Assembly: GCA_005877075.1 (NCBI GenBank)
Contig: VBPX01000032.1
Coordinates: 1-64,000, forward strand
Direction: 5' to 3'
DNA from: Nitrososphaerota archaeon
GTDB taxonomy: Archaea > Thermoproteota > Nitrososphaeria > Nitrososphaerales > Nitrososphaeraceae
DNA: 64,000 nucleotides
This document shows, one piece after another, positions 46,045-55,387 of the stretch (position 1 is the stretch's first letter; each line of letters begins with the position of its first letter). Under the pieces are notes generated by a model. That model had not been told where the DNA came from. It was given only the letters and a program-made list of their open reading frames with translations, and did not search any database. Position numbers and translations under genes: made by a program.

Positions 46045-47853
46045 TCAAGCTCTCTTATAATAATCTCCAGAATCTTTTTGAGCTCTGTCCAACCTTCCCC
46101 CAACTTTATTTATTCTAGGACGCCCTGTATTTTCATCGCGTCTGTATGTTATTGATAGAGTCTCAAGAAACTGATTCATTCCAATATCTTTCTTTACCGG
46201 GGAGCCAACAAATCCTTCTTCCCCTGGACTTCCTGAAAAGATCATTAATGAATCCGCAACCAAATCTATTAGTTGCATATCATGATCCACTATTATTGCA
46301 GATTTGCCTTGTGATTTAACAAATCTGTGAAGAAATTTTGCAATATTGATCCTGTCTTCCACATCTAAGAAAGCAGAAGGTTCATCCAGAGCATAAATGT
46401 CTGCAGGTCTTATGAGTGCGCAACAAACGGCTACTTTTTGTAACTCTCCGCCACTCAATGTACCGACCTTCTTGTCATAAAGTTTTTTGATGCCCATAGG
46501 GACAATAATTTGTTGTTCTATTGTAGAATCTTCAACTGGTCCGTGATATGCCGTACTTAAAAGGGATCCAATGCTACCATCATACTCATTTTGCAGATAT
46601 TGTGGTTTATACGATAGGGTAGTTTGAATATCTATTTGTCCACTGTCCGGCTTTTCTATACCCGCAATCATTTTCATAAGCGTTGTCTTTCCTAATGCAT
46701 TAGCTCCCACCAATCCGACTATTTCTCCTTCTCTGATCTGTCCAGAAGAAACATTTAATTTAAAAGAAGGAAATGACTTTGTTAAATTAGAAAACTTAGT
46801 CAGGGGTCTATCTAATATTAGCTCTTCATTTACATTCGAGCCATCAAATTTAAATGATTTTTCTCTGAACCTTAGATTTTCTGCCGGAATAAAGCCATCC
46901 AAGAAGGCATTTATTCCCACCCTCGTTCCTTGTATTGGAGCAACAATTCCATATGCACTTGGCTCACCATATAATATATGGATATAATCCGAAAGATAAT
47001 CAAGAAGTGTCAAATCATGTTCAACAACCATCACACTTTTGCCATCACTTGCGAGTTGATTTATAGTTCTTGCAACAGCCAGACGCTGATAAATATCATT
47101 ATAAGACGATGGTTCATCAAAGAAATAATAATCTGCGTCTTTATTGACTGCAACAGCTACTGCCAATCTTTGTAATTCTCCACCACTCAGTTCTGATAGA
47201 GAGTGGTCTAATGAATTGCCTAGAGATAATTGGTCGACAACTGAATCAAGTAATCCTCTTTCGTCATACTTTTTCAACAGCTCTCGTGCGGTACCTTTAA
47301 ACGCCTTAGGAATCATTTGAACCATTTGAGGTTTGATTGATGTTCTTAAAGTACCCGAAGAAATTTTATCAAAATGGGGCTTTAATTCTGTTCCCTGAAA
47401 ATTTTTTATAATTTCATCCCATTCTACTTCAGAGTCATAATTTCCAAGATTTGGTTTGATATTTCCAGATAATATGTTTAAAAGTGTGGATTTTCCGATT
47501 CCATTTCTTCCCAAAAGTCCTACTACTGCACCTTTCTTAAGTAATGGAATGTGATAAAGTCTGAATGAATTAATACCATATTGGTGTATTTTATGCTCTC
47601 CAATTTCTTTGGCCAGGTTAACTATTACTATCGCATCAAATGGACACTTTTTGATACAAATTCCACAACCTGTGCATAGTTCTTCGGAAATAACCGCCTT
47701 TCCATCTTCCGGTCTTTGAACTATACACTCCCCATCAGTCTTGTTAACGGGGCAATATACTATACATTCCAAGCCACATTTCTTTGGTTGACATAATTCT
47801 TCGTCCAATACTGCCACTCTGTGAGTCGAATTAGAGCTCATACGTAATTTCAT
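46045..47853 (-). CDS. ABCE1/Rli1 ribosome-recycling ATPase
   Basis: A 602-residue twin ATPase. The N-terminal ferredoxin-like domain has eight Cys (CQPKKCGLECIVYCPVNK, CTGCGICIKKCPFDA) for two 4Fe-4S clusters. NBD1 has GRNGIGKST, LSGGELQRLAV and YFFDEPSSYND; the hinge follows; NBD2 has GANALGKTT, LSGGELQKVAV and ALDEPSAFLD. It splits ribosomes after termination with aRF1/Pelota. Start: the ATG at residue 5 (SSNSTHRVAVL) may be the true one. Confidence 0.96.
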   Translation of the reverse strand: MKLRMSSNSTHRVAVLDEELCQPKKCGLECIVYCPVNKTDGECIVQRPEDGKAVISEELCTGCGICIKKCPFDAIVIVNLAKEIGEHKIHQYGINSFRLYHIPLLKKGAVVGLLGRNGIGKSTLLNILSGNIKPNLGNYDSEVEWDEIIKNFQGTELKPHFDKISSGTLRTSIKPQMVQMIPKAFKGTARELLKKYDERGLLDSVVDQLSLGNSLDHSLSELSGGELQRLAVAVAVNKDADYYFFDEPSSYNDIYQRLAVARTINQLASDGKSVMVVEHDLTLLDYLSDYIHILYGEPSAYGIVAPIQGTRVGINAFLDGFIPAENLRFREKSFKFDGSNVNEELILDRPLTKFSNLTKSFPSFKLNVSSGQIREGEIVGLVGANALGKTTLMKMIAGIEKPDSGQIDIQTTLSYKPQYLQNEYDGSIGSLLSTAYHGPVEDSTIEQQIIVPMGIKKLYDKKVGTLSGGELQKVAVCCALIRPADIYALDEPSAFLDVEDRINIAKFLHRFVKSQGKSAIIVDHDMQLIDLVADSLMIFSGSPGEEGFVGSPVKKDIGMNQFLETLSITYRRDENTGRPRINKVGGRLDRAQKDSGDYYKRA

Positions 47854-47967
47854 TAATAAATATAAAAGAATCTATTATAATTGTTAAGGAGCAAAATTTA
47901 CAGCACTGACCTCTTTTTAATCAATTTTTCGTAAAGTTAAATTATCCCTTAGTGTTTAGTATTCCTA

Positions 47968-48082
47968 AGCCGGCCATAGTAACAGGGTGCGACCCGGTCC
48001 CATTCCGAACCCGGAAGTCAAACCTGTTATCGCTGTTGTGTTACTGATCTACGTGAGTGGTTGGGAAGCAGCAGTGCTGGCA
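47968..48082 (+). rRNA. rrf: 5S ribosomal RNA
   Basis: About 115 bases with all main 5S landmarks: helix I arms GCCGGC (47969-47974) and GCTGGC (48076-48081) pair, CCCATTCCGAACCCGGAAG is the loop B/helix III core, and GGTTGGGAAGC the loop D/E part. A T-rich stretch follows (ATTTTTATAC) and may terminate it. The gene is unlinked to 16S/23S, as usual in this phylum. The ends may differ by one or two bases. Confidence 0.95.
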
Positions 48083-48132
48083 TTTTTATACTTTACAATT
48101 TTTAAGAGTAGGTATGTCATTAGTCCAGTATA

Positions 48133-48720
48133 TCAGCGATTGATGTTTTCTCCGACATGTATGTCTTTGAGTAGATCTCTAATGTCCATCGCTATATTGT
48201 CCAAAATTCCATAGAGAAACGCAAATTCTTTAGGGTGCCATATTCTACATTCTATAAGGCATGCAAAATCAACTACTCGAACAGATATTGATCGTGACAC
48301 TTCGGACAATAAATTCCGAATTAAGAAATTATTAATTTGCTGGTCTCTCGTTAATCTAGCAGCCAAAATGCTACCACTCCAACCTACTTCATTGACGACT
48401 CCATTTGTTAATGTATAGTATAACCTGGAATTCAGAAGATTTTGATGATTTATATCATTTTCAATCAAATGCTGATTTTGGACAAGACAATAAACATTAT
48501 GGAACGGTCCCATTCTTACAATATCTTCAGAGCCAACAAAGTCAATGTTTCCAGATAACATACAAATAAATCCATCTCTATTCGCCAACCATTTCTCATA
48601 GTAAGGCTTGTATCGAGGAGGTACATCAAACTCAAAGCGTCCAATTCTACATTTGATATCCTCTGAATTAAGTAGATCAATTATTTCTTTGGTTCGAAGA
48701 ACAGGCAATGATATCACCAA
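48133..48720 (-). CDS. Conserved-looking protein of unknown function
   Basis: A 195-residue cytosolic protein, not recognised. It has an N-terminal VLRTKEIIDLLNSEDIKCRI, a central aromatic region (YKPYYEKWLANRDGF) and a helical C-terminus (FAFLYGILDNIAMDIRDLLK). No metal or nucleotide motif is evident. It ends about 50 bases from the 5S gene, which it faces, and lies just after pepA on the same strand (26 bases apart). Confidence 0.6.
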   Translation of the reverse strand: MVISLPVLRTKEIIDLLNSEDIKCRIGRFEFDVPPRYKPYYEKWLANRDGFICMLSGNIDFVGSEDIVRMGPFHNVYCLVQNQHLIENDINHQNLLNSRLYYTLTNGVVNEVGWSGSILAARLTRDQQINNFLIRNLLSEVSRSISVRVVDFACLIECRIWHPKEFAFLYGILDNIAMDIRDLLKDIHVGENINR

Positions 48721-48746
48721 TATTGGCTACATGAAAATGTCCTATC

Positions 48747-50249
48747 TTACTTTTTCAAATTATTATTCCTAATGTATTTTACAATTGTTCTAATGCCAAA
48801 ACCTGTAGCCCCTTTAGGGTTGTATGTTTTTTCCTGAGTCCCTTCTTGATTCCATGCTGTACCTGCAATGTCCAAGTGTACCCAAGGAGTTTCATCGACA
48901 AAGTTAGATAAGAATGCTCCAGCAGTAATAGCTCCTGCCGATCTACCTCCAATGTTTTTCATATCTGCATTTGAACTTTTCAATTGTTCCTTGTATTCGT
49001 CATATAGCGGAAGTTCCCATATTTTTTCCCCAGTTTGATTTGAATATTCAATAATTTTCGTTACCAGTTCTTTATCATTCCCCATCATGGCCGCTACATT
49101 TGTACCCAGCGCAATTATTGCAGCCCCTGTTAAAGTTGCCATATCAATGATAGCTTTGGGCTGAAAAGTTTTTACGGCAAAGGCAAGTGCATCTGCAAGG
49201 ATAATTCTACCCTCTGCATCAGTGTTTAACACCTCTACAGTTTTTCTGTTATACATCTTAATTATGTCACCAGGTCTGTATGAACTTCCAGAAGGCATGT
49301 TCTCTACCGAAGGGATAATCCCAATTACGTTATTATCCAAATTTAGACCTGATACGGCTTTCATGATTCCCAATACATTACATCCTCCACATTTGTCAAA
49401 TTTCATTTCATCCATTTTTTCAGAAGGTTTGATTGAAATTCCTCCTGTATCAAAAGTAACTGCCTTTCCAACAATTACTATTGGTTTTTCGTTTTTTGTT
49501 GAGCCTGAATATTCTATTATTATTAATTTTGGTGAGCTCGAACTTCCTTTCCCCACTGCCAAAATACCTCCTAATCCATATGATTCCATCTCTCCATTCT
49601 CAATGATTCTCACCTTCACCTTTTGATTGTTTGATAGCTTCACTGAAAAATTTGCAAGATCTTTAGGCGAACAATCATTTGGTGGCAAATTGCTTAAATT
49701 GCGACAAAATATTACTGCATCAGATACTATTGTAGAATCATGGATTATATTCTGATTTTTTTCTAAATCATTTTTTATTAATATTCTAACCTGATTTAAA
49801 TCCGTTTTATCTTCATCAGTTTTATAATTATTAAACGAATAGTCTGACAACTTGATTCCCTCTACCGTAGCTGAAAGATGATCTTGATCCATATTTTTAA
49901 ATGGGATTAATGCGAATTCGTTTATTCCTAATTCTTTTGATTTATTGACAACTTTGCCAATCAAATTCCTCATTTTTTCTGGATTAAAATTCTTCTTATC
50001 ACCAAGTCCTAATAGTAAAGCCCTTTTTATATTGGAGCCAGCATTATTATGAATGAGGCATATTGAACCACTTTTAGCGTTAAATTCTTTTGAGGCGATA
50101 ATCTCTCGAATTAATGGATCAAAGTCAAGCGTAATTCCTGACAGCGATAAGGATGAAACTTCATCTGTAAAGACACAATCTACCAATAACTGAGTTTTCA
50201 AGGAAGAAACATTATTCTCAACTTCAATAACTACCATGTCCAATTTCAC
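48747..50249 (-). CDS. pepA: Leucyl aminopeptidase (M17)
   Basis: A 500-residue di-zinc aminopeptidase. The catalytic C-terminal half has VGKAVTFDTGGISIKPSEKM (metal Lys/Asp), DKCGGCNVLG, YNRKTVEVLNTDAEGRIILA (NTDAEGR signature) and a hexamer-typical WVHLDIAGTAW. The N-terminal half (VFTDEVSSLSLSG and on) is the standard M17 regulatory domain. Cuts N-terminal residues from peptides. Two Met near the start (1 and 5) leave the exact start open. Confidence 0.95.
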   Translation of the reverse strand: MKLDMVVIEVENNVSSLKTQLLVDCVFTDEVSSLSLSGITLDFDPLIREIIASKEFNAKSGSICLIHNNAGSNIKRALLLGLGDKKNFNPEKMRNLIGKVVNKSKELGINEFALIPFKNMDQDHLSATVEGIKLSDYSFNNYKTDEDKTDLNQVRILIKNDLEKNQNIIHDSTIVSDAVIFCRNLSNLPPNDCSPKDLANFSVKLSNNQKVKVRIIENGEMESYGLGGILAVGKGSSSSPKLIIIEYSGSTKNEKPIVIVGKAVTFDTGGISIKPSEKMDEMKFDKCGGCNVLGIMKAVSGLNLDNNVIGIIPSVENMPSGSSYRPGDIIKMYNRKTVEVLNTDAEGRIILADALAFAVKTFQPKAIIDMATLTGAAIIALGTNVAAMMGNDKELVTKIIEYSNQTGEKIWELPLYDEYKEQLKSSNADMKNIGGRSAGAITAGAFLSNFVDETPWVHLDIAGTAWNQEGTQEKTYNPKGATGFGIRTIVKYIRNNNLKK

Positions 50250-50503
50250 CAGTATACTTTATTTTAAAGTATTGAAGAATTTGAAAAATTCTTTGTAGTT
50301 CACATTTAAAAATTATATGAAATTGCAAAAAAAAATTATAGTTGCAAGGGTTCCAAAAATCTATCAGAAAATTTGAATCAAATACTGCCGTGATTAATAA
50401 TTTATAATCATCATTGAAATAATTTGACTTAGATATCACTTCGATAAATGTGTAAACTAAATCAAGAATAACATTCTAGGAAATTTATTAAATATCTGTA
50501 AGT

Positions 50504-51913
50504 GTGAATAATGTCAAATCAATGAAAAACAAAATGGAGAATATAGTTAATTATAAATCAAATCATAAATTTCTTGATATTCCCTATGAACTTCGAGAAT
50601 TTATGAAAAATGACACTTATTCATTACTTATCAAGGGCAAGCCGGGAAGTGGAAAGACTACACTTTCGCTTAGTATATTACGTTCCTTGAAAGTAAAGAA
50701 TAATTTTTTCTATATTTCTACCAGGTCATCCCCGAAACAATTAGTTGAACACTATCCATGGCTTCAAAAATTCACTAAAGATACGAAAGATATTGATAAC
50801 GAGGAGGTTAGTCCAAATCTTTCCTCTTTTGAAGATGCGCGCCTCGACGAACCTGAATCGCTTTTTGAGAGGGTAACAAATCAATTGATGGATGTTAAGA
50901 ACCCTATGATAATAATCGATAGTTGGGATTCGGTCGCTTCTTTGATGGATAGAGAAGCACGACTAAACAATGAAAGAGTACTCCAGACTTGGAGGGAAAG
51001 AGCCCAGGCAAAATTGATATTTACTAGTGAAGAATCAGTAGAATCAAGTCTAGAATCTATAGTAGACGGAGTTCTGGAGCTGAATTACCAATATATGGAC
51101 GAAATCCGACTTAGAAGCCTATTTCTTAGAAAATTGAGAGGAATTCCAATTAAGAGGTCCCTCTATTTCTTTTCCCTGAAAAATAGAATATTGAGATGCT
51201 TTGACAGCTATGATCCAAGAGAATTTAAGATAAATAAACTTGAAAAAATCCCAAAGGAAAAAAATTATTCAAAACAAATATTGCAAACAGGATATGATGA
51301 TCTTGATAAATACTTGGGGAGTGCCTTACCACATAATGGATTAGTAACAGTTGAAAAGGATAATGTTTTGTCTAATGATATAGTACTCTTATTTCTAAAC
51401 GATCTGTTATATAATTTTGCAAGAAAACATTACAATTTACTTTTAGACTCAACAATCAGAGATAAATTAATACTTGAATACAAATCTAATATTCACAATT
51501 ATTCAAAGTTATTTGCCTCAGTTCAACTTTACGGATCACACGAAATTCGAATGCAAGGTCAATTAAAACAAAAAGACGGTTTTTACAAGCATATAAGTAA
51601 AACAGTTGCAAAACTTGAAGGAAAAGGAAAAACAGTTTGTATGGTGGAATCAAATTCTTTGGATAGTTTCATCTCAACTTATTCTGATCTTGAAGATTAT
51701 TGTAAATTCATTAAGAAAAAATTTGAGCTTTCGTTTTTGATTCTAAATTCAAATGACAATGTAGAAAAATATTATTCAGCAGCAGATATTCAATTAAAAT
51801 TTATCCTAAATTGTGGAACTCTTTTTTTCAAATGCTCAATTCCTGCTTCAGCATTATTTGGAGTACATGTTGTGAATTCAATGCCCCAGATCCAGTTGTA
51901 TCATGTTTTATAG
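50504..51913 (+). CDS. KaiC-like RecA-fold ATPase
   Basis: A 469-residue protein from GTG 50504. Domain 1 has Walker A GKPGSGKTT (45-53) and a Walker B-like NPMIIIDSWDS, with YISTRSSPKQLVEHYPWL between. Domain 2 (about 260-460) begins QTGYDDLDKYLGSALPHNG but its P-loop is lost (VEKDNVL). This is a KaiC-like arrangement with a dead second domain, as in archaeal signal or DNA-associated KaiC homologues. It converges with a wHTH gene with a 13-base overlap. Confidence 0.75.
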   Translation: MNNVKSMKNKMENIVNYKSNHKFLDIPYELREFMKNDTYSLLIKGKPGSGKTTLSLSILRSLKVKNNFFYISTRSSPKQLVEHYPWLQKFTKDTKDIDNEEVSPNLSSFEDARLDEPESLFERVTNQLMDVKNPMIIIDSWDSVASLMDREARLNNERVLQTWRERAQAKLIFTSEESVESSLESIVDGVLELNYQYMDEIRLRSLFLRKLRGIPIKRSLYFFSLKNRILRCFDSYDPREFKINKLEKIPKEKNYSKQILQTGYDDLDKYLGSALPHNGLVTVEKDNVLSNDIVLLFLNDLLYNFARKHYNLLLDSTIRDKLILEYKSNIHNYSKLFASVQLYGSHEIRMQGQLKQKDGFYKHISKTVAKLEGKGKTVCMVESNSLDSFISTYSDLEDYCKFIKKKFELSFLILNSNDNVEKYYSAADIQLKFILNCGTLFFKCSIPASALFGVHVVNSMPQIQLYHVL

Positions 51914-52212
51914 CTTACTATCTTGTAGTATCCTTCTTCAGAATTCTCGTCCAAAGACATTGGCAAGAGATGCATCATTTGATCATAATAATCTAAAAAT
52001 GCAGTTCCTTTATTTGTAACTTTATAAACCATCTTTGTTCCATTATTTTGTTCCATGATTAGACCAAAATTCAACAGGGAATCTATATAGTTTCTACATT
52101 GGTCGTTACTTAGCATTGCTTTATACATGATTTTAGTCTTCGTCTCCTCTCTTATCGCAGATTTCAATATAGCGGCTATGACTCCGTATTTACTCCTATT
52201 TTTCATTGCCAA
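51901..52212 (-). CDS. Winged-helix DNA-binding protein
   Basis: A 103-residue archaeal wHTH (HTH_45-like): helices KYGVIAAILKSAIREETKT and SNDQCRNYIDSLLNFGLIM, then a wing (NGTKMVYKVTNKG) and a dimerisation helix FLDYYDQMMHLLP. Such proteins regulate transcription in Nitrososphaeria. It overlaps the 3' end of the KaiC-like gene by 13 bases tail-to-tail, so the two transcripts could affect each other. Confidence 0.8.
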   Translation of the reverse strand: MAMKNRSKYGVIAAILKSAIREETKTKIMYKAMLSNDQCRNYIDSLLNFGLIMEQNNGTKMVYKVTNKGTAFLDYYDQMMHLLPMSLDENSEEGYYKIVSYKT

Positions 52213-52418
52213 TTAGATGAAACTATGCAATATAACTGGAATGAAAGTATTAAATAGAAACTTAAATGACAACATTCAACTACAAAAATTAGAAAAACTT
52301 TTTATATTATTTTTCTAGTTGAATTTTTGTTTTATAAAAAAAGATTAACTAATGTTTGATTAAATTTTACTTTAAAAAAATATATGATTCTTATACTTGT
52401 AAACACGATTGTTAATTC

Positions 52419-52664
52419 CTATTTTTTTAGATTAAGAACACAATCCGTCATTACCGGTTTTATTTTTTGGAAATTTATTTTTCCGTTGGTTATTTTTCCC
52501 AATTTCTGCAATGAAATTGCCTTCTGTTTCATCAATAAAATGTGTTTGCTGCAAACCAGACCTATCATATACTCTTCCTTTTCTAATTGTACGGAAACAA
52601 TGTGTGAAGGAGGATAGGGACAAACTTTTCCATTTACCATTATCGAACATCTTTCGAGAACCAT
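52419..52664 (-). CDS. Small protein with Cys/His residues, unknown
   Basis: An 81-residue frame from ATG 52664. It begins VLERCSIMVNGKVCPYPPSH and includes EEYMIGLVCSKHILLM: three Cys and two His in a pattern suited to one metal. The other frames over this region are interrupted or lack such residues. It lies between the wHTH gene and tfb on the same strand. Unknown family. Confidence 0.55.
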   Translation of the reverse strand: MVLERCSIMVNGKVCPYPPSHIVSVQLEKEEYMIGLVCSKHILLMKQKAISLQKLGKITNGKINFQKIKPVMTDCVLNLKK

Positions 52665-52804
52665 TTTATTTATAATTTCTATCAGACAAAGGCATTATAA
52701 CATTTTTGTTTGTTGGCTGAGGAGCCTTACATTGAAGGATTTTATTTTAAAAAATAATAAAAATCATAAATATGCAAAAATAATTAATAATTTTTCAGAA
52801 TATC

Positions 52805-53754
52805 TCATTGTTGACCATCTAAAATTGTTTTTATTTCTTTACATCTTTTCCTTAAAGAAACTGTAGAAATATCCGCTACCTGACAGACTTCAACCTGTCG
52901 CAAAAATTCATTGCAATCCTGTGACGCAATGTATATGATTGCTCCTGCAAAAGCGCGTGGATTTTTTCCGATTGAAATCCTGCTATGTTGTACTAGTGAA
53001 AAGATTCTTAGCGCTTCTCTTTTTGTTTTTTCAGTAAGTCTCAACCTATTTGAAATAAGTGTTACATAATCAATTCCTTGAATAACAGGAATCTTTAAGG
53101 AAAGTTCTTTCAAGATCAATTTGTAATGTGACATAATTTCCTTACTTGGGATATTGCATACATACGAAATGTCTGATATTGTTTTTGGTATTGCAATCTC
53201 TCTACATGCTGCATATATCGCTGCCGCAACGAGCGCTACTGTAGATCTGCCTTTCGCTAACTTTCGTATTGCAGCTTTACGATAAATATATGCTGCATTT
53301 TCCATAACTGCCTGACTTAGATAGAGCTTGTCACCAAAATTATTCAAATATTTCAGGGCTTTATCAAGATTCCTTGAAATCGAATCATTAAGTTGAGATC
53401 TATTATTCCATGTTCTTAATCTCTGAATCGTTTCCTTTTGTGCTGGATCTAACATTTTGCCTCTTCCATCGGTGTCGTTTAATCCAATTAATGTGGACAA
53501 ACCCTTATGACTAACTGTTAAAGATTCTGGCATACCGATACGAGATTTATCCTTATATTCACCTTTTTCAGAATATGCTAAATCATTGTTGTAGATTTTT
53601 TCGTTAGAAACACATCCACAGGAACTACACACATATTCGAAAGTACGTCTAAAACCAACGTATAATTTTCACATTGATTGCATTGAATTCTATCAGTCAC
53701 TTGTGATTTTCCGGATTCATCATTTTGAATCTGTTTTCCATTTTCTAAAGCCAT
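52805..53754 (-). CDS. tfb: Transcription factor B, with frameshift in the zinc ribbon
   Basis: General transcription factor that joins TBP and RNA polymerase. From ATG 53754 the text reads to DRIQCNQCENYTLV, then leaves frame; the -1 frame continues RRTFEYVCSSCGCVSNEK into the two cyclin folds (LYLSQAVMENAAYIYRKAA, GRSTVALVAAAIYAACRE; FAGAIIYIASQDCNEF). The Cys pairs are spaced as in TFB ribbons only if one base is restored near 53655 (plus-strand A4). Without it, translation from 53632 gives a protein missing the first Cys pair. Archaea often have several tfb genes, so one could be decaying. Confidence 0.85.
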
Positions 53755-54095
53755 TGTTAGTTCCTAGTTAGCAGAATCTTTTATTATCAATAGTTTTTCT
53801 AGAATTCAGAGAATCGTTATAAAATAAGGATTTAATTAGAAAATAAAATAAAATATAAGATATAAGTATATTTCCTAGGAAAAATCGTATTTTTATTTTT
53901 TAAATAAGAATCTTTAAATGTTTTGTTTTATAACATGACTAAATTTTGGAACTACTAAATCGAACAGTTAATCACCAATGGAAACAGGGAAATAACTTTA
54001 CCGATTTTTTAGTAAAATCCAATTTGATTATTTTTTCAATGCCTGGATTCAAAATTTGAAGCAAAAAAATTTAGTCAGAATAACATTTCCCTACT

Positions 54096-54113
54096 ACTAT
54101 CTTTGCAGATAGT
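54096..54113 (+). other. Perfect hairpin in a 650-bp gene-free region
   Basis: ACTATCT (54096-54102), loop TTGC, AGATAGT (54107-54113): seven exact pairs with a four-base loop, followed about 10 bases later by TTTAATTTTTTTT. It looks like a terminator on the plus strand, although no gene ends here. The surrounding stretch 53755-54406 holds no other recognisable feature, so an unannotated short RNA is possible. Confidence 0.4.
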
Positions 54114-54406
54114 TTCTATCATTTAATTTTTTTTAATACTAAACAATTCAACAAATTAATTGCATCGATTTATCGAAAACTGCAAGATTCCTATTGTTTG
54201 TTTTAAGTTACCTATTTTGCTCATTAACTGACTTTACCTACAATATAAACGTATGATAAAATAGAACGTTATGGACTTTAAAAGAGGGAATTTCTCTATA
54301 TATCCTTAACTAGATACTATATGACCTATTTTGATGTCAAAATTATTAAAATTTGTATCTACTAATGTATAACGATTATATAATTAGGGATATTTACTAA
54401 TATGCG

Positions 54407-54667
54407 ATGAAAGACACAAGACTTTTAAAAATCCTTGTTGAGGAAAAGGCACTAGTAAAGTTACTGAAGACAATCGGTTCCGGAAAGGAATATCCAACTA
54501 GAGAACTATTAACAAAGTTGGGCGCCTATGGATATGGACACAAGTTGCTCCTTAAGGCAGAAAAGCGTGGATTAGTAGATAGAAAGACCGTCAAGAACAA
54601 AGTGTTTAACAGACTAACTACCGACGGTAAAAAAATCGTAAAAATAGCCAAGGAAATTGGTGTTTAA
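54407..54667 (+). CDS. Small winged-helix protein
   Basis: An 86-residue basic protein from ATG 54407: LLKILVEEKALVKLLKTIGS, a helix-turn-helix region YPTRELLTKLGAYGYGHKLL and wing VDRKTVKNKVFNRLTTDG. The whole length is one wHTH domain, probably DNA-binding. It stands 36 bases from tpiA, which it faces. Targets are unknown. Confidence 0.75.
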   Translation: MKDTRLLKILVEEKALVKLLKTIGSGKEYPTRELLTKLGAYGYGHKLLLKAEKRGLVDRKTVKNKVFNRLTTDGKKIVKIAKEIGV

Positions 54668-54703
54668 AGCTCCAATTCTTCCAAAATTTATTTCCTAATT
54701 TAT

Positions 54704-55378
54704 TTATTTTAACACTGAAGCTAACTCCAGTATTTTATCATACCATGATGAGGATTTCACGATTCCACTAGAAATTAAGATACCTTCTGCTCCAAGTTCA
54801 ATCGCTTTTTCAACATCATATTTATCAACGATACCCGCCCCACAAATGACCTTAACTGCCGGGGAAACTCTCTTTACTACTTTTACTGAATTCCTAACTA
54901 TTGAAGGATTTGCTTTAGAAACAGCGACACCTTTTCCGATAAGCTCAGGTGGTTCTATGGCCAAGAAATCCGGAGATAGTCGTGATGTTTTCTCTACTTC
55001 ATCTAAATCAGCTGCACATACAATCGATACCATTTCCAAATCACGGAGGCGTTTGACTAGACTCTTGATCTGCAAATACTCTATCTTGTGCTCACTATGA
55101 TTAATTATCGAACCTACTGCGCCATAGGATTTTACAATTTCGGGTACAATAAAGCCAGTTGTTGCACCAATAGCTGCGTCATCTACATGCTGACTTACAA
55201 TTGGTATGGCAATTTTTGACAAGGCCAAGATGCTTGACGGTGGCGGTGCAACAACAATATCTGCATGATTCATCAGTCTTGCATTCTTTGCATCTTCTAC
55301 AATTCTTATTGAATTATCTCCAGATATTTCAGAATAATTTTTGAGATTTATTATTAAGGGCTTATTGAAAGTAATCAT
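54704..55378 (-). CDS. tpiA: Triosephosphate isomerase, archaeal
   Basis: A 224-residue short archaeal TIM interconverting glyceraldehyde 3-phosphate and dihydroxyacetone phosphate. Active-site regions: INLKNYSE (Lys), SIINHSEHKI (His) and FLAIEPPELIGKG (Glu), with the phosphate loops GAGIVDKYDV and GILISSGIV. It lies nine bases after fbp on the same strand, so TIM and the next enzyme of gluconeogenesis are made together. Confidence 0.96.
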   Translation of the reverse strand: MITFNKPLIINLKNYSEISGDNSIRIVEDAKNARLMNHADIVVAPPPSSILALSKIAIPIVSQHVDDAAIGATTGFIVPEIVKSYGAVGSIINHSEHKIEYLQIKSLVKRLRDLEMVSIVCAADLDEVEKTSRLSPDFLAIEPPELIGKGVAVSKANPSIVRNSVKVVKRVSPAVKVICGAGIVDKYDVEKAIELGAEGILISSGIVKSSSWYDKILELASVLK

Positions 55379-55387
55379 AACAAAATT

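Noticed and set aside
47987..48214. 75-codon plus-strand reading frame over the 5S gene
   Set aside because: It overlaps the 5S rRNA, whose conserved loops explain the sequence; the protein text has no family features.
52384..52617. 77-codon plus-strand frame opposite the small Cys/His gene
   Set aside because: The minus-strand frame has a metal-site-like residue pattern; this one is Phe/Ile-rich as expected from AT-rich antisense.
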